The notes below the pieces were generated by a model, which saw only the letters and a list, made by a program, of their open reading frames with translations, did no database searches and was not told the DNA's origin. Below, piece by piece: positions 42,603-51,874 of a DNA stretch of 64,000 nt (its first letter is position 1; each line of letters opens with the position of its first letter). A program made the position numbers and the translations under genes. This DNA is from Caballeronia arationis. Lineage in GTDB: Bacteria > Pseudomonadota > Gammaproteobacteria > Burkholderiales > Burkholderiaceae. The stretch covers positions 1-64,000 of the forward strand of contig NZ_FCOG02000032.1 of the NCBI RefSeq assembly GCF_001544975.2, given 5' to 3'.

Positions 42603-43994
42603 TCAGGCGCGCCTTTCCAGCCATCCGTCGGCGCGTGCGACGGCGGCGCGCAGCACGCGCTCGAGCCCTTCCGACGCGGCCATGCTGCCCCACAGCAGCT
42701 TGTCGCTCGCGAACGCCTTGAGCGGATCGGGCGAGGCGAAGAAGCCGTGTGCGACTGCCGGGTCCATCACGCCGTCCTGATAGGTGTAAGGCAGCTTGCC
42801 CTCGTGCCAGCGTTCGAGGAAGCGGAAGAAGAGCGCGGGCAGGATGGCGGTCGCGTTCGGATCGACGTTGCGGGCGAAGCATTCGGAAAGCGTCGGCGCG
42901 ATGAAGCCGGGCAGCTTCGAGAAGCCATCGGCGGCGACGCGCTGGTTCGTGTCCTGGATATGCGGATTGCTGAAGCGGTCGAGCACGACGTCGCGATACT
43001 TCGCAAGATCGAGCGGGCTCGGCGTGAGGCACGGAATCACGTCTTCGGTGACGTAGGCCTCGGCGAACGCGCGGATCCCGGGATCGAGCGTGCCTTCGTG
43101 GATATATTGCAGCCCGACGAGCGTCCCCGCCCACGCGATGCAACTGTGGCTCGCGTTCAGGATGCGGATTTTTGCTTCCTCATACGGCAGCACCGACTCG
43201 ACCAGTTCCGCGCCGACCTTTTCCCACGCGGGCCGCCCCGCGCAGAAGTGATCCTCGATGACCCACTGGATGAACGCCTCGCCCATGATCGGCGAACGGT
43301 CGTCGAAGCCGGTCGCGGCCTTCACGCGCTCGCGCACGTCCGGTGTCGGACGCGGCGTGATGCGGTCGACCATCGAATTCGGACACGACGTGTTCGCGGT
43401 CATCCAGTCCCGCAACGCGGTCTCGCCGCGCAACTCCAGGAATTCGAGCATGCCGGCCTTGAAGCGATCGCCGTTGCTGCGCAGGTTGTCGCAGTTCTGC
43501 AGCGTGACCTTGCCGGCGTTGCCGTTCATGCGTGCGTCGAGAATCGCGGCGAGCGCGCCGTAGATCGTCGTGCGCGCGCCTTTCAGGTCGGCGGCGAGAT
43601 CGGGATTGGCGGTATCGAGCCGGTCGTTTTCGTCGAGGTAATAGCCGCCTTCCGTCACGGTGAACGACACGATCTTCGTTTCGGGCGCGGCGCCCGCGAC
43701 GACCAGCGCGTTCAGATCGGCGGACCAGGGCACGACCTGTGTGATCGCCTTGACCGTCTCGTACGCACGCTCGCCCTGCGGCGTCACCGTTTCGAGCGTG
43801 TAGGCGCCGTCCTGGGCCGCGAGCGCTTCGAGCACGGCGTTCATGTCGCCGCGAATGTTGCCGACGGTCAGCGACCAGCGCGTGTCGCCCGACTCGATCA
43901 GCCGGTGCAGGTACCACGCCTGATGCGCACGGTGAAACGATCCCGCGCCGATGTGCAGGATCACATCGGCGGCCGCACTGCGTTCGCTAGTCAT
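42603..43994 (-). CDS. dalD: D-arabinitol 4-dehydrogenase (mannitol dehydrogenase family)
   Basis: NAD-dependent long-chain polyol dehydrogenase of 463 residues that should oxidise D-arabinitol to D-xylulose, possibly also mannitol to fructose. The N-terminus LHIGAGSFHRAHQAWYLHRL resembles D-arabinitol dehydrogenases; the catalytic KIRILNASH (Lys-x4-Asn-x2-His) is present, as are TVTEGGYYLDE and NCDNLRSNGDR. The start at 43994 is preceded by AGAGGA; the longer frame is unlikely. It is followed by xylulokinase, which takes the same product. Confidence 0.87.
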   Translation of the reverse strand: MTSERSAAADVILHIGAGSFHRAHQAWYLHRLIESGDTRWSLTVGNIRGDMNAVLEALAAQDGAYTLETVTPQGERAYETVKAITQVVPWSADLNALVVAGAAPETKIVSFTVTEGGYYLDENDRLDTANPDLAADLKGARTTIYGALAAILDARMNGNAGKVTLQNCDNLRSNGDRFKAGMLEFLELRGETALRDWMTANTSCPNSMVDRITPRPTPDVRERVKAATGFDDRSPIMGEAFIQWVIEDHFCAGRPAWEKVGAELVESVLPYEEAKIRILNASHSCIAWAGTLVGLQYIHEGTLDPGIRAFAEAYVTEDVIPCLTPSPLDLAKYRDVVLDRFSNPHIQDTNQRVAADGFSKLPGFIAPTLSECFARNVDPNATAILPALFFRFLERWHEGKLPYTYQDGVMDPAVAHGFFASPDPLKAFASDKLLWGSMAASEGLERVLRAAVARADGWLERRA

Positions 43995-44267
43995 GTCTGT
44001 CGTCCTCTGAATGGAAGCGTCCGTCGATGGCGTCCGCTGTTGTGCGTCGATGCCGGCGAGGAGTTCGGTTCCAGATGGCCGGTGATCGATCAATTGCTCT
44101 CGTTGTGAGCGAATGATCGTATCCGGATCGCGGAAAGTCAAGGCGCCTTGCAGCACGTCGAGCGTTGCAATGCGGCAGGAAACATCGGGGAAACGGCGGC
44201 GCGCACGCGTGACCTGAACGCTGCGATCGTTGCGTCGCACAACGATCGTTTGAAACGACCCCGACGC

Positions 44268-45089
44268 TCAGCGCGAATTTGCCGGATGCGCGTCGAACAC
44301 AGGGCCTTGCACGAAGCGCACGTCGAATTGCTGGAGAGCGTCGAACTGCGCTTCGTCGACGACGTGACTGAAGATGAGCGGAATGCGCAGGCGGCTCGCG
44401 TAGCCGACGAGATGCTTTACCACCGAATCGCGCAGTGCCGACGCCGCATCCATCTTGATGAAGTCGAGCCGCGCCATCTCCGACACCGACATGATCTGCC
44501 CGGCGTTCGGAAGATTGCCCGCGACCTTGAAGCCGTAGCGCTGGTAGCTCTTCGTCAGATAGCCGAGAAACGTCTTGTGCGCGACGGCCGCCGCCGGCAG
44601 TTCGATCACGATGCGCGAAGGATTGAGCCCGAAATCGATCAGCACGGACGAGAAGTGCAGCCCGTGATCGTATTTCACGCTCTTCAGGAGCCGTTCGTGG
44701 ACGCGCAGGAACAAGAGGCCCGGCCGCTGCGTCCCGAAGAAATTGAACGCGTGCAGGGCGCGCGACAGGCGATCCAGCTCGACCAGTTCCCGATCGTCTT
44801 CGATTTGCGCGAACGGATCGTAGGACTCGCCCCCGCCGACGAGCGTCAGCGCCTGCATGCCGAGTTCGTCGCCGAAACGCTCGGCGCTCTCGGGCGACGC
44901 GGAGAGCGTCTGCGGAAAGCTGTGCGTGCCGACATCGAAGATCGGTTCGTAGGCGCTCGCGAGCGTGCCGTCGTGGTAATGCGCGACGGCCACGCCGCCA
45001 TGCTCGCAATCGCCGAGCGCGATATGCGCGCCGAGAAACGGATGTGTCGCTGCTTTGGAGACGAGTTCGGGGACGGTCGGCGCGATCAT
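44268..45089 (-). CDS. Degenerate EAL-domain protein, probably catalytically dead
   Basis: A 273-residue protein with the overall EAL-domain layout but with most catalytic positions changed. YEPIFDV opens the domain; EAL is replaced by QAL (GMQALTLVGGG). The Asn of the usual NLS segment is gone (FLRVHERLL). DDFGTG has become GNLPNAG. The Glu of IVIELPAAA, the Lys in DFIKMD and FVQGPVFD remain. It is unlikely to hydrolyse c-di-GMP and may instead bind it or act through protein contacts. No GGDEF or PAS domain is attached. It stands alone, divergent from hmgA; the start at 45089 has only a weak ribosome site. Confidence 0.82.
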   Translation of the reverse strand: MIAPTVPELVSKAATHPFLGAHIALGDCEHGGVAVAHYHDGTLASAYEPIFDVGTHSFPQTLSASPESAERFGDELGMQALTLVGGGESYDPFAQIEDDRELVELDRLSRALHAFNFFGTQRPGLLFLRVHERLLKSVKYDHGLHFSSVLIDFGLNPSRIVIELPAAAVAHKTFLGYLTKSYQRYGFKVAGNLPNAGQIMSVSEMARLDFIKMDAASALRDSVVKHLVGYASRLRIPLIFSHVVDEAQFDALQQFDVRFVQGPVFDAHPANSR

Positions 45090-45254
45090 TGTGTACGTAG
45101 CTTTGGGCAGGGCGCGATGCCGGATGCGATGACGCAGCGAGGCATCCGTCGATGGTAGCAGCGCGCGGCGCGCCGCTTTGCACAATATTCACATATTGAT
45201 ATTCCCGCTCCATACCGCACGACGCGTGCCCCTAGGGTTTACGACGATTTAACT

Positions 45255-45282
45255 AAACGTAATTCGTTTTACTATTCGTAAA
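45255..45282. promoter_or_regulatory. Two overlapping 15-bp dyads upstream of hmgA
   Basis: AAACG-TAATT-CGTTT (45255-45269) and TTTAC-TATTC-GTAAA (45268-45282), both 5-5-5 inverted repeats, share two bases in an AT-rich tract 72 bases before hmgA. Candidate operator of a homogentisate-responsive regulator not present in the window. Confidence 0.5.
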
Positions 45283-45353
45283 TCATCTTCGTCCGTCTAA
45301 AAACGCGGCCACTCGCGTTCAAAGGCGGACAGCCCAACGAGGACATCATCACC

Positions 45354-46691
45354 ATGCCGACGTTCGAGACTCACACGGACACGAGCCTTCACTATCAGTC
45401 GGGCTTCGCCAACGACTTCGCGACCGAGGCGCTGGCAGGCGCCCTGCCGCTCGGCCGAAACTCGCCGCAGCGCGCACCCTATGGGCTCTATGCCGAGCAG
45501 TTGTCGGGCACGGCGTTCACCGCGCCGCGCGCGCACAACCGCCGGTCGTGGCTTTATCGCATTCGCCCGGCGGCGGTCCACATGCCGTTCACGCAGGTCA
45601 CGGGCGACGAGTTGCGCGCGAAACTCGTCGCGAATTTCGCTGAAGTGCCGCCGACGCCACCGAACCAGCTTCGCTGGGACCCGCTGCCGATGCCCGCCGA
45701 GCCGACCGATTTCGTCGACGGCTGGGTGACGATGGCGGGCAACGGCGCCGCCGAATCGATGACGGGCTGCGCGATCCACCTGTACGCCGCGAACCGCTCG
45801 ATGAAGGACCGCTTCTTCTACAGCGCGGACGGTGAGTTGCTGATCGTCCCGCAGGAAGGGCGGCTCGCGATCTTCACGGAGATGGGCAAGCTCGATGTCG
45901 CGCCGTTCGAGATCGCGGTGATTCCGCGCGGCGTGCGTTTCTCCGTCGCGCTGCCGGACGATCAGGCGCGCGGCTACATCTGCGAGAACTTTGGCGCTCT
46001 GCTGCAACTGCCGGATCTCGGGCCGATCGGCTCGAACGGCCTTGCCAATCCGCGCGACTTCCTCACGCCGCAAGCCGCGTATGAAGATCGCGAAGGCGCG
46101 TTCGAGCTCGTCGCGAAGATGAACGGCGTGCTGTGGCGCGCGGACATCGGCCATTCGCCGCTCGATGTCGTCGCGTGGCATGGCAACTACGCGCCCTATA
46201 AGTACGACCTGCGCCACTTCAACACGATCGGCTCGATCAGCTACGATCATCCCGATCCGTCGATCTTCCTGGTGCTGCAGTCGGTGAGCGACACGCCGGG
46301 CGTCGATACGATCGACTTCGTGATTTTCCCGCCGCGCTGGCTCGCCGCCGAGGATACGTTCCGCCCGCCGTGGTTCCATCGCAATGTCGCGAGCGAGTTC
46401 ATGGGACTCGTGCACGGCGCCTACGACGCGAAGGCCGAAGGTTTCGTGCCGGGCGGTTCGAGCCTGCACAACTGCATGTCGGGACACGGCCCGGACGCGG
46501 GCACGTTCGAGAAGGCGTCGGGCATCGATACATCGAAGCCGGCCAAGGTCGGCGACACGATGGCGTTCATGTTCGAAACCCGCACGCTGATCAAGCCGAC
46601 GCAGTTCGCGCTCGAAACCGCGCAACTGCAGGCGCATTACTATGAATGCTGGCAAGGCCTCACGAAACATTTCAACCCGGAGCAACGATGA
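45354..46691 (+). CDS. hmgA: Homogentisate 1,2-dioxygenase
   Basis: Non-haem iron dioxygenase that opens the homogentisate ring to maleylacetoacetate in tyrosine/phenylalanine breakdown. 445 residues, full length. Recognisable parts: YQSGFANDFATEALAGALPLG at the start, NRRSWLYRIRPAAVH, the C-terminal cupin with FPPRWLAAEDTFRPPWFHRN and SLHNCMSGHGPD, and the iron-ligand ending HYYECWQGL. It is coupled to fahA by an ATGA overlap. Loss of the enzyme in related bacteria causes brown pyomelanin. Confidence 0.97.
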   Translation: MPTFETHTDTSLHYQSGFANDFATEALAGALPLGRNSPQRAPYGLYAEQLSGTAFTAPRAHNRRSWLYRIRPAAVHMPFTQVTGDELRAKLVANFAEVPPTPPNQLRWDPLPMPAEPTDFVDGWVTMAGNGAAESMTGCAIHLYAANRSMKDRFFYSADGELLIVPQEGRLAIFTEMGKLDVAPFEIAVIPRGVRFSVALPDDQARGYICENFGALLQLPDLGPIGSNGLANPRDFLTPQAAYEDREGAFELVAKMNGVLWRADIGHSPLDVVAWHGNYAPYKYDLRHFNTIGSISYDHPDPSIFLVLQSVSDTPGVDTIDFVIFPPRWLAAEDTFRPPWFHRNVASEFMGLVHGAYDAKAEGFVPGGSSLHNCMSGHGPDAGTFEKASGIDTSKPAKVGDTMAFMFETRTLIKPTQFALETAQLQAHYYECWQGLTKHFNPEQR

Positions 46692-47992
46692 GCACGTCCG
46701 AGCAACTGAAAGCCACGCTGGCCCCGGCGCTGAAAAGCTGGATCGATTCGGCCAATGACGCGGCAAGCGACTTCCCGATCCAGAACCTGCCGTTCGGCGT
46801 GTTCAGCAACGAGGTTAATCCGTCGCGGCGCGTGGGCGTGGCGATCGGCGACTGGATCGTCGATCTCGCCGCCCTCGAACGGGCCGGGCTTCTGCCGGTG
46901 AGCGGCGTGTTCGACAAGCCGCGCCTGAACGATTTCATCGCGCTCGGCCGCGACGCCTGGCGCAACGTGCGCATCGCGTTGAGCGCGCTGCTGGCGAACG
47001 GCAACGCGACCCTGCGCGACGACGCCGCGCTGCGCCAGCGCTCGCTCGTGCCGCAACCGGACGCGACGCTGCATCTGCCCGTCGAGATTCCCGGCTACAC
47101 CGATTTCTATTCGTCGAAGGAGCACGCGACGAACGTCGGCTCGATGTTCCGCGATCCGAAGAACGCGCTTTTGCCGAACTGGTCGGAGATGCCGATCGGG
47201 TATAACGGGCGCGCGTCGTCGGTGATCGTGAGCGGCACGCCGGTGCGTCGCCCGAACGGCCAGATCAAGCTGCCGAACGACGAACGGCCGGTTTTCAGCG
47301 CGTGCCGCAAGTTGGATATCGAACTGGAGATGGGGTTCATCGTCGGCGCGGGGAATGCGCTCGGCGAGCCGATCGACTGCAACGAAGCCGAGTCGCACAT
47401 CTTCGGCATGGTGCTCCTTAACGACTGGAGCGCGCGCGACATCCAACAGTGGGAATACGTGCCGCTCGGGCCGTTCAACGCGAAAGGTTTCGCGACGACC
47501 ATCTCGCCGTGGATCGTCACGCTCGACGCGCTCGAACCGTTTCGCACCGCGACGCCGAAGCAGGACCCCCAGCCGCTCGCGTATCTGCGCCACGAGGGCG
47601 ACCACGCATTCGACATCGAACTGCAAGTGACGCTTCGTCCCCAAAGCGTGTCGAAGGCGACCACGATTTCGCGGACCAACTTCAAGCTGATGTACTGGTC
47701 GATGGCGCAGCAACTCGCGCATCACACGGTCGCGGGCTGCAATACGCGCGTTGGCGACCTGATGGGCTCGGGCACGATCAGCGGGCCCACGACGGATTCG
47801 TGCGGCAGCCTGCTGGAGAGCACCTGGAACGGCCAGCGTCCGATCAAGCTGGAAGAGGGCGGCGAGCGCGCGTTCATCGTCGACGGCGACGAGCTCACGC
47901 TCACCGGCTGGTGCCAGGGCGACGGCTATCGCGTCGGCTTCGGCGAGTGCGCCGGGCGGATCCTGGCGGCGCGTGCCGTGCCTTCAGTCTGA
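46688..47992 (+). CDS. fahA: Fumarylacetoacetase
   Basis: Hydrolyses fumarylacetoacetate to fumarate and acetoacetate, the last step of the homogentisate pathway. 434 residues with the Ca/Mg-binding and active-site segments YTDFYSSKEHATNVG, the acidic metal site ELDIELEMGFIVG (here KLDIELEMGFIVG), NDWSARDIQQWEY and TISGPTTDSCGSLLE. The ATG lies within the hmgA stop, so translation is coupled. No maleylacetoacetate isomerase follows, so the second pathway step must be supplied elsewhere. Its last 9 bases overlap the converging MFS gene. Confidence 0.96.
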   Translation: MSTSEQLKATLAPALKSWIDSANDAASDFPIQNLPFGVFSNEVNPSRRVGVAIGDWIVDLAALERAGLLPVSGVFDKPRLNDFIALGRDAWRNVRIALSALLANGNATLRDDAALRQRSLVPQPDATLHLPVEIPGYTDFYSSKEHATNVGSMFRDPKNALLPNWSEMPIGYNGRASSVIVSGTPVRRPNGQIKLPNDERPVFSACRKLDIELEMGFIVGAGNALGEPIDCNEAESHIFGMVLLNDWSARDIQQWEYVPLGPFNAKGFATTISPWIVTLDALEPFRTATPKQDPQPLAYLRHEGDHAFDIELQVTLRPQSVSKATTISRTNFKLMYWSMAQQLAHHTVAGCNTRVGDLMGSGTISGPTTDSCGSLLESTWNGQRPIKLEEGGERAFIVDGDELTLTGWCQGDGYRVGFGECAGRILAARAVPSV

Positions 47993-49147
47993 GACGTTCG
48001 ACACCGCGCGCCCGGCGCGCGCTTCCCAGGCCGCCGCGACCAGAAACGCGGCGGCGCTCGCGACCAGCACCGCGATCAGTGCGTTCGGCCCGCTCTGGCG
48101 CATCAGCGCGCCCGCGACGACCGGGCCGCCGAAGCTCGCGATACTCCACGACCCACCGACGATCGACGTCGCCGAAACGAGCGCCGCGCCGCGAAAGCGC
48201 TCGCCGCACGCGACGAGCGACAGCGTGTAGATGCTGCCCGCCGCCGCGCCGATCACGTAGAGCAGCGGCCAGCAGACCCACGGCCGCGACGCCGCCCACG
48301 GCAAAAGCGGCAACAGCATCACCACGACCACCGCCGCGCCGATATGCACGCGCGTGCGTCCGACGTGATCGGCGAGCCAGCCGATGGGGAACTGCATCGT
48401 CGTGTCGCCGAGCAGGAGCGCGGAGGCGAAGAGCACCGCCACTTCCGCCGATACCCCGTGCGACATCGCGAAGAGCGGCATCAGCGAGAGCGCGAGCGTG
48501 TCGAAGAGCGCGAAGAAGCCGGTGCCGACCACGATGGCCGGCATGCGCGGCAGGACGTGCCGCCAGTTCGCGGGCGCGTCGTGCGTTTCCTCCGTCTGCG
48601 GCGCGACGCGGATCAGCGCGAGCGCGGGCAGCGCGCAAAGAAAGATCGCGCCGCACAGAGCGAAGCGCCCCGCCTGCCAGTCGCCGATAAAGCTCACCAG
48701 CACCGGCCCCGCCATCTGGAACAACGTGAAGTTGGTGGCGTAGATCGCGACGACGCGTCCGCGCGTCGAATCGTCGGCGAGTTGCGTGACCCATGCCTCG
48801 CCGATCGTGAACAGCAGCATCAGCGCCGCGCCGCACACGAAGCGCAGCACCGCCCAGAGCCACAGGTTGGTCGTAAATTGCATCAGCACCGTCGCGCCGG
48901 CCACCGCGATCACCGTGCCGACGATCGCCTCGCGCGCGCCGAACCGCGCGGCGATCCGGCTCGCGAGCGGCACGATGGCAAGGCCGCCGCCGGCGTGCAT
49001 CGCGGTCATCAGGCCGACGACGTCGGTGCCGTAGCCCGCCTGCGTCAGCGCAAGCGCGGTGAGCGGCAGCGTCGCGCCTAGGCCGAGCCCGACCACGGCG
49101 ACGCTGAGAATCAGTGCAAGAAAGTCACGCGAGAGAATGCGTTTCAT
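47984..49147 (-). CDS. MFS transporter (YcaD-like)
   Basis: Inner-membrane major facilitator of 387 residues with 12 predicted helices. Conserved segments: LPLTALALTQAGYGTDVVGLMTA in the first helices, SRIAARFGAR (loop 2-3 motif A-like), GEAWVTQLADDSTRGRVVAIY and FPIGWLADHVGRTRV (repeat motif A in the second half). It resembles YcaD-type DHA1 members. The substrate is unknown. It converges on fahA with a 9-base overlap and has no obvious partner. Confidence 0.87.
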   Translation of the reverse strand: MKRILSRDFLALILSVAVVGLGLGATLPLTALALTQAGYGTDVVGLMTAMHAGGGLAIVPLASRIAARFGAREAIVGTVIAVAGATVLMQFTTNLWLWAVLRFVCGAALMLLFTIGEAWVTQLADDSTRGRVVAIYATNFTLFQMAGPVLVSFIGDWQAGRFALCGAIFLCALPALALIRVAPQTEETHDAPANWRHVLPRMPAIVVGTGFFALFDTLALSLMPLFAMSHGVSAEVAVLFASALLLGDTTMQFPIGWLADHVGRTRVHIGAAVVVVMLLPLLPWAASRPWVCWPLLYVIGAAAGSIYTLSLVACGERFRGAALVSATSIVGGSWSIASFGGPVVAGALMRQSGPNALIAVLVASAAAFLVAAAWEARAGRAVSNVSD

Positions 49148-49275
49148 CGACGAACGCGCGCCGTCGCGGATTCACCGGGCGCGCGTGGAATTGTGAAGCC
49201 GTGATTGTGCCTTTTCCGATTGAAAGGCGGCGAGGGAGGCGGCGCGATCGCGCCGCTCGCCAGAAGGAAGAAGAA

Positions 49276-50448
49276 TCAGGCCGTCTGGCCGATTGCCGAG
49301 CGCCGCGCACGCCGCTCGATCGACGCCGACAGAAGCGTCAGGCCGAACGCGCCGCATGCCATCAGGACGCCGACCCACGGCAGCGCCTCGAGCGGTGCGC
49401 CCGCACTGATCGCGACGCCGCCGAGCCACGCGCCCGTCGCGTTGCCGAGGTTGAAGGCGCCTTGATTCAGCGTCGAGGCGAGGTTCGGCGCGTCGCTCGC
49501 GCGGTTCACGATCAGGATCTGCAGCGGCGGCACGATCGCGAACGCGAGCACGCCCCACAGGAAAATCGTGATCATCGCGGGGATTTCGAAGCGCATCGTC
49601 CCGGCGAAGATGATGAGAATCGCGACGATCGCGAGCAGGAACGACAGCAGCGAGCGCAGCACCTTCCAGTCGGCGAGCTTCCCGCCGAGCGTGCTGCCGA
49701 CCGTCAGCCCCAGCCCGAAGAGCAGCAGCACGTAAGTGACCGCATGCGGCGAGAAGCCGGTGACTTCTTCAAGGATCGGCGTGATGTAGGTGAAGACCGA
49801 GAAAAGGCTGGCGGACGCCAGCACGCTGATGCCGAGCACCATCAGCACCTGGGGATTCTTGAGCACGTCGAATTCGCGCAGGATGCTGGTTTCGCGCATC
49901 TCGATGTGCTTTGGCAGGCAGACGGCGAGCGCCCCCGCCGCGACGAGGCCGATCAGCGTCACGACCCAGAACGTCGCACGCCAACCGGCCGCCTGGCCGA
50001 GCGCGGTGCCGAGCGGCACGCCGAGCACGTTCGCGAGCGTGAGGCCGGTGAACATCAGCGCGATCGCCTGCGCGCGGCGGTTCGGCGCGACGAGGTCGGC
50101 CGCGACCACCGAACCGATGCCGAAGAACGCGCCGTGGCAGAACGCCGTCACGATGCGCGCGCCCATCAGGACCCAGTAGCCCGGCGCGATCGCGCACAGC
50201 ATGTTGCCGACGATGAACACGCCGATCAGCCCCATCAGCGCCTTTTTCCGCGGCATCTTCGCGGTGATGATCGCGAGGATCGGCGCGCCGATCGTCACGC
50301 CGAGCGCGTAGCCGGAGACGAGCATGCCCGCGGCGGGAATCGATACGTCGAGGTCGCGGGCGACATTGGGCAGCAGGCCCATGATGACGAATTCGGTCGT
50401 GCCGATGCCGAACGCGGCAATGGCGAGAGCGAGAAGAGGCAAGGGCAT
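49276..50448 (-). CDS. MFS transporter (AraJ/DHA1 efflux type)
   Basis: Inner-membrane major facilitator of 390 residues with 12 predicted helices. The start ALAIAAFGIGTTEFVIMGLLP is the hallmark of AraJ/sugar-efflux-like DHA1 transporters; GYALGVTIGAPILAI and FFGIGSVVAADLVAPNRRAQA follow as expected. Family members export sugars or drugs; the substrate here cannot be inferred. It is separated from the YcaD-like MFS gene by 128 bases on the same strand. Confidence 0.88.
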   Translation of the reverse strand: MPLPLLALAIAAFGIGTTEFVIMGLLPNVARDLDVSIPAAGMLVSGYALGVTIGAPILAIITAKMPRKKALMGLIGVFIVGNMLCAIAPGYWVLMGARIVTAFCHGAFFGIGSVVAADLVAPNRRAQAIALMFTGLTLANVLGVPLGTALGQAAGWRATFWVVTLIGLVAAGALAVCLPKHIEMRETSILREFDVLKNPQVLMVLGISVLASASLFSVFTYITPILEEVTGFSPHAVTYVLLLFGLGLTVGSTLGGKLADWKVLRSLLSFLLAIVAILIIFAGTMRFEIPAMITIFLWGVLAFAIVPPLQILIVNRASDAPNLASTLNQGAFNLGNATGAWLGGVAISAGAPLEALPWVGVLMACGAFGLTLLSASIERRARRSAIGQTA

Positions 50449-50758
50449 GGCGGCGGAGGGGCGCGGAAGTGTCGTCGCGACGCGCGTTTTCGAAATGAAG
50501 GACGCCAGGCGTTACGCGATGAATGAAGGAGTGAAGTGTACCGAAGGAAGCACGCGCTTGCTGGTGAAAACCCTTAGTTTTGTCGGTCGGGCACGGCGCT
50601 CGCGTGAGGCTTATTTTCCGGAAAGGTCCGATGTACGCATGAGTCTTCCCTGCGACGGGGCGCTTTTGAATGGTTCTTTTAATTACGCGATGTCAAAATT
50701 CGGATCATTGCGCGTTGGCGCGGTGTTGGGAAAGCGCCGCGTTTCCAGGAGTCATTCG
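50449..50758. other. Spacer, no gene
   Basis: 310 bases between the divergent MFS gene and the small secreted-protein gene. It is less GC-rich near 50560-50700 and holds a TTTCCGGAAA palindrome (about 50614-50623). Promoters for both genes should lie here; no convincing hexamer pair was found. Confidence 0.5.
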
Positions 50759-51202
50759 ATGATCGATTGCCGCAGATTTCTTCAGGGCCTGCTTGCGACA
50801 GCAGCGCTTTTCGCCAGCGTCGCGCATGCGCAAAGCGGCACAACGGGACCCGTTGCGACCGTCGGAGGCTCGCTTCAGTTCGTGCAGGAGGGAAGCGCTT
50901 ACGTCGCGCAGATCGACGGCCAGCCGTTCGATCGCGTGAACGGCAGCCGCCTGCGCCATTTCGACGATACGTCGGGGCCGCACGAGGCGGTCGCGCGGAT
51001 GCTTGTCGAAGAGGGCAATGGCCTCGTGCTCTACGACTTCCGCAGGAAGCCGCCGGCGGTCGAGCGCATCGGACGGCGCCTCAGGATCGACAGCGTGTAC
51101 TGGCAGCGTGACGAAGCCGTGCTCAGAACCGGCGAAGGCTGGTACAGGTTCCAGCGCGGGACGCTGACGAGGCTCACGTCGTCGAAGACGATTTATCACT
51201 AA
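50759..51202 (+). CDS. Small secreted protein of unknown function
   Basis: A 147-residue exported protein with a signal peptide ending VAHAQS. The mature part is predicted to be all-beta: GGSLQFVQEGSAYVAQIDGQ, then RLRIDSVYWQRDEAVLRTGEGWYRF. I do not recognise the family. An AGGAG site stands seven bases before the ATG at 50759. It converges, with a 9-base gap, on the phosphoesterase of the repair operon. Confidence 0.75.
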   Translation: MIDCRRFLQGLLATAALFASVAHAQSGTTGPVATVGGSLQFVQEGSAYVAQIDGQPFDRVNGSRLRHFDDTSGPHEAVARMLVEEGNGLVLYDFRRKPPAVERIGRRLRIDSVYWQRDEAVLRTGEGWYRFQRGTLTRLTSSKTIYH

Positions 51203-51211
51203 AGGCGGGTT

Positions 51212-51874
51212 TTACCCCCGCACTTCCAGCACCCTTTCCCCGGCGACGACATAAATCGCCTCGCCGCGCGCCGAGTCGTTGACTTCGAACCCGCCGGTGA
51301 ACTCGCCGAACGCGGGCAACACGCCGCCGCGCGCGCCGAAGCGAAAACACGGCAGCCGCACGCGGTCCGCGCGCGTCGCGATCCGGTACACCGGATGCTC
51401 GTGCCCCGCGAGCGCATACGCGTCGTCCACCGCCTGGGGATGGTGACAAAGCGCCCACGGTCCCATGTCGAACGGTTCGAACACCATCTCGATGCCGAAC
51501 GCCTCCGGCAACGCGCCCGCATGCCGGTCGTGATTTCCTTCGACGAGCAGCATCCGCAACTGTCGATGCCGCGCGCGCCACGCCGACAGCGCGCCCAGCG
51601 TCTCGTCGGCATGCGATTCCCGCGCGTGCAGCAGGTCGCCGAGAAACACGATCGACTCCGGCCGGTGCGTCGCGACGAGCGCATCGAGCCGCGCAAGGTT
51701 CGCATCGGTCGACCCCGCGGGCACCGGAATGCCGCGCGCACGGAACACGGCGTCCTTGCCGAAATGCGCATCGGCGACAAAGAGCGCCTTCAGGAGCGGA
51801 TCGAATGCCGCGCGCTCGGCCGAGAGCAGCAGCGTGTGGCCGGCGACATCGACGGTCAGCGCTTCGGTCGTCAT
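51212..51874 (-). CDS. pdeM: Ligase-associated DNA-damage phosphoesterase (PdeM/LHEP PE)
   Basis: Calcineurin-type metallophosphoesterase of 220 residues, a manganese-dependent DNA endonuclease/phosphoesterase in characterised members. Metal-ligand motifs are all present: DAHFGK (Asp35, His37), FLGDLLH (Asp80), EGNHDR (Asn114-His115) and the late CHHPQ and GHEHP histidines. It is the last gene of the four-gene LHEP operon, its ATG overlapping the helicase stop by 4 bases. Confidence 0.92.
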   Translation of the reverse strand: MTTEALTVDVAGHTLLLSAERAAFDPLLKALFVADAHFGKDAVFRARGIPVPAGSTDANLARLDALVATHRPESIVFLGDLLHARESHADETLGALSAWRARHRQLRMLLVEGNHDRHAGALPEAFGIEMVFEPFDMGPWALCHHPQAVDDAYALAGHEHPVYRIATRADRVRLPCFRFGARGGVLPAFGEFTGGFEVNDSARGEAIYVVAGERVLEVRG

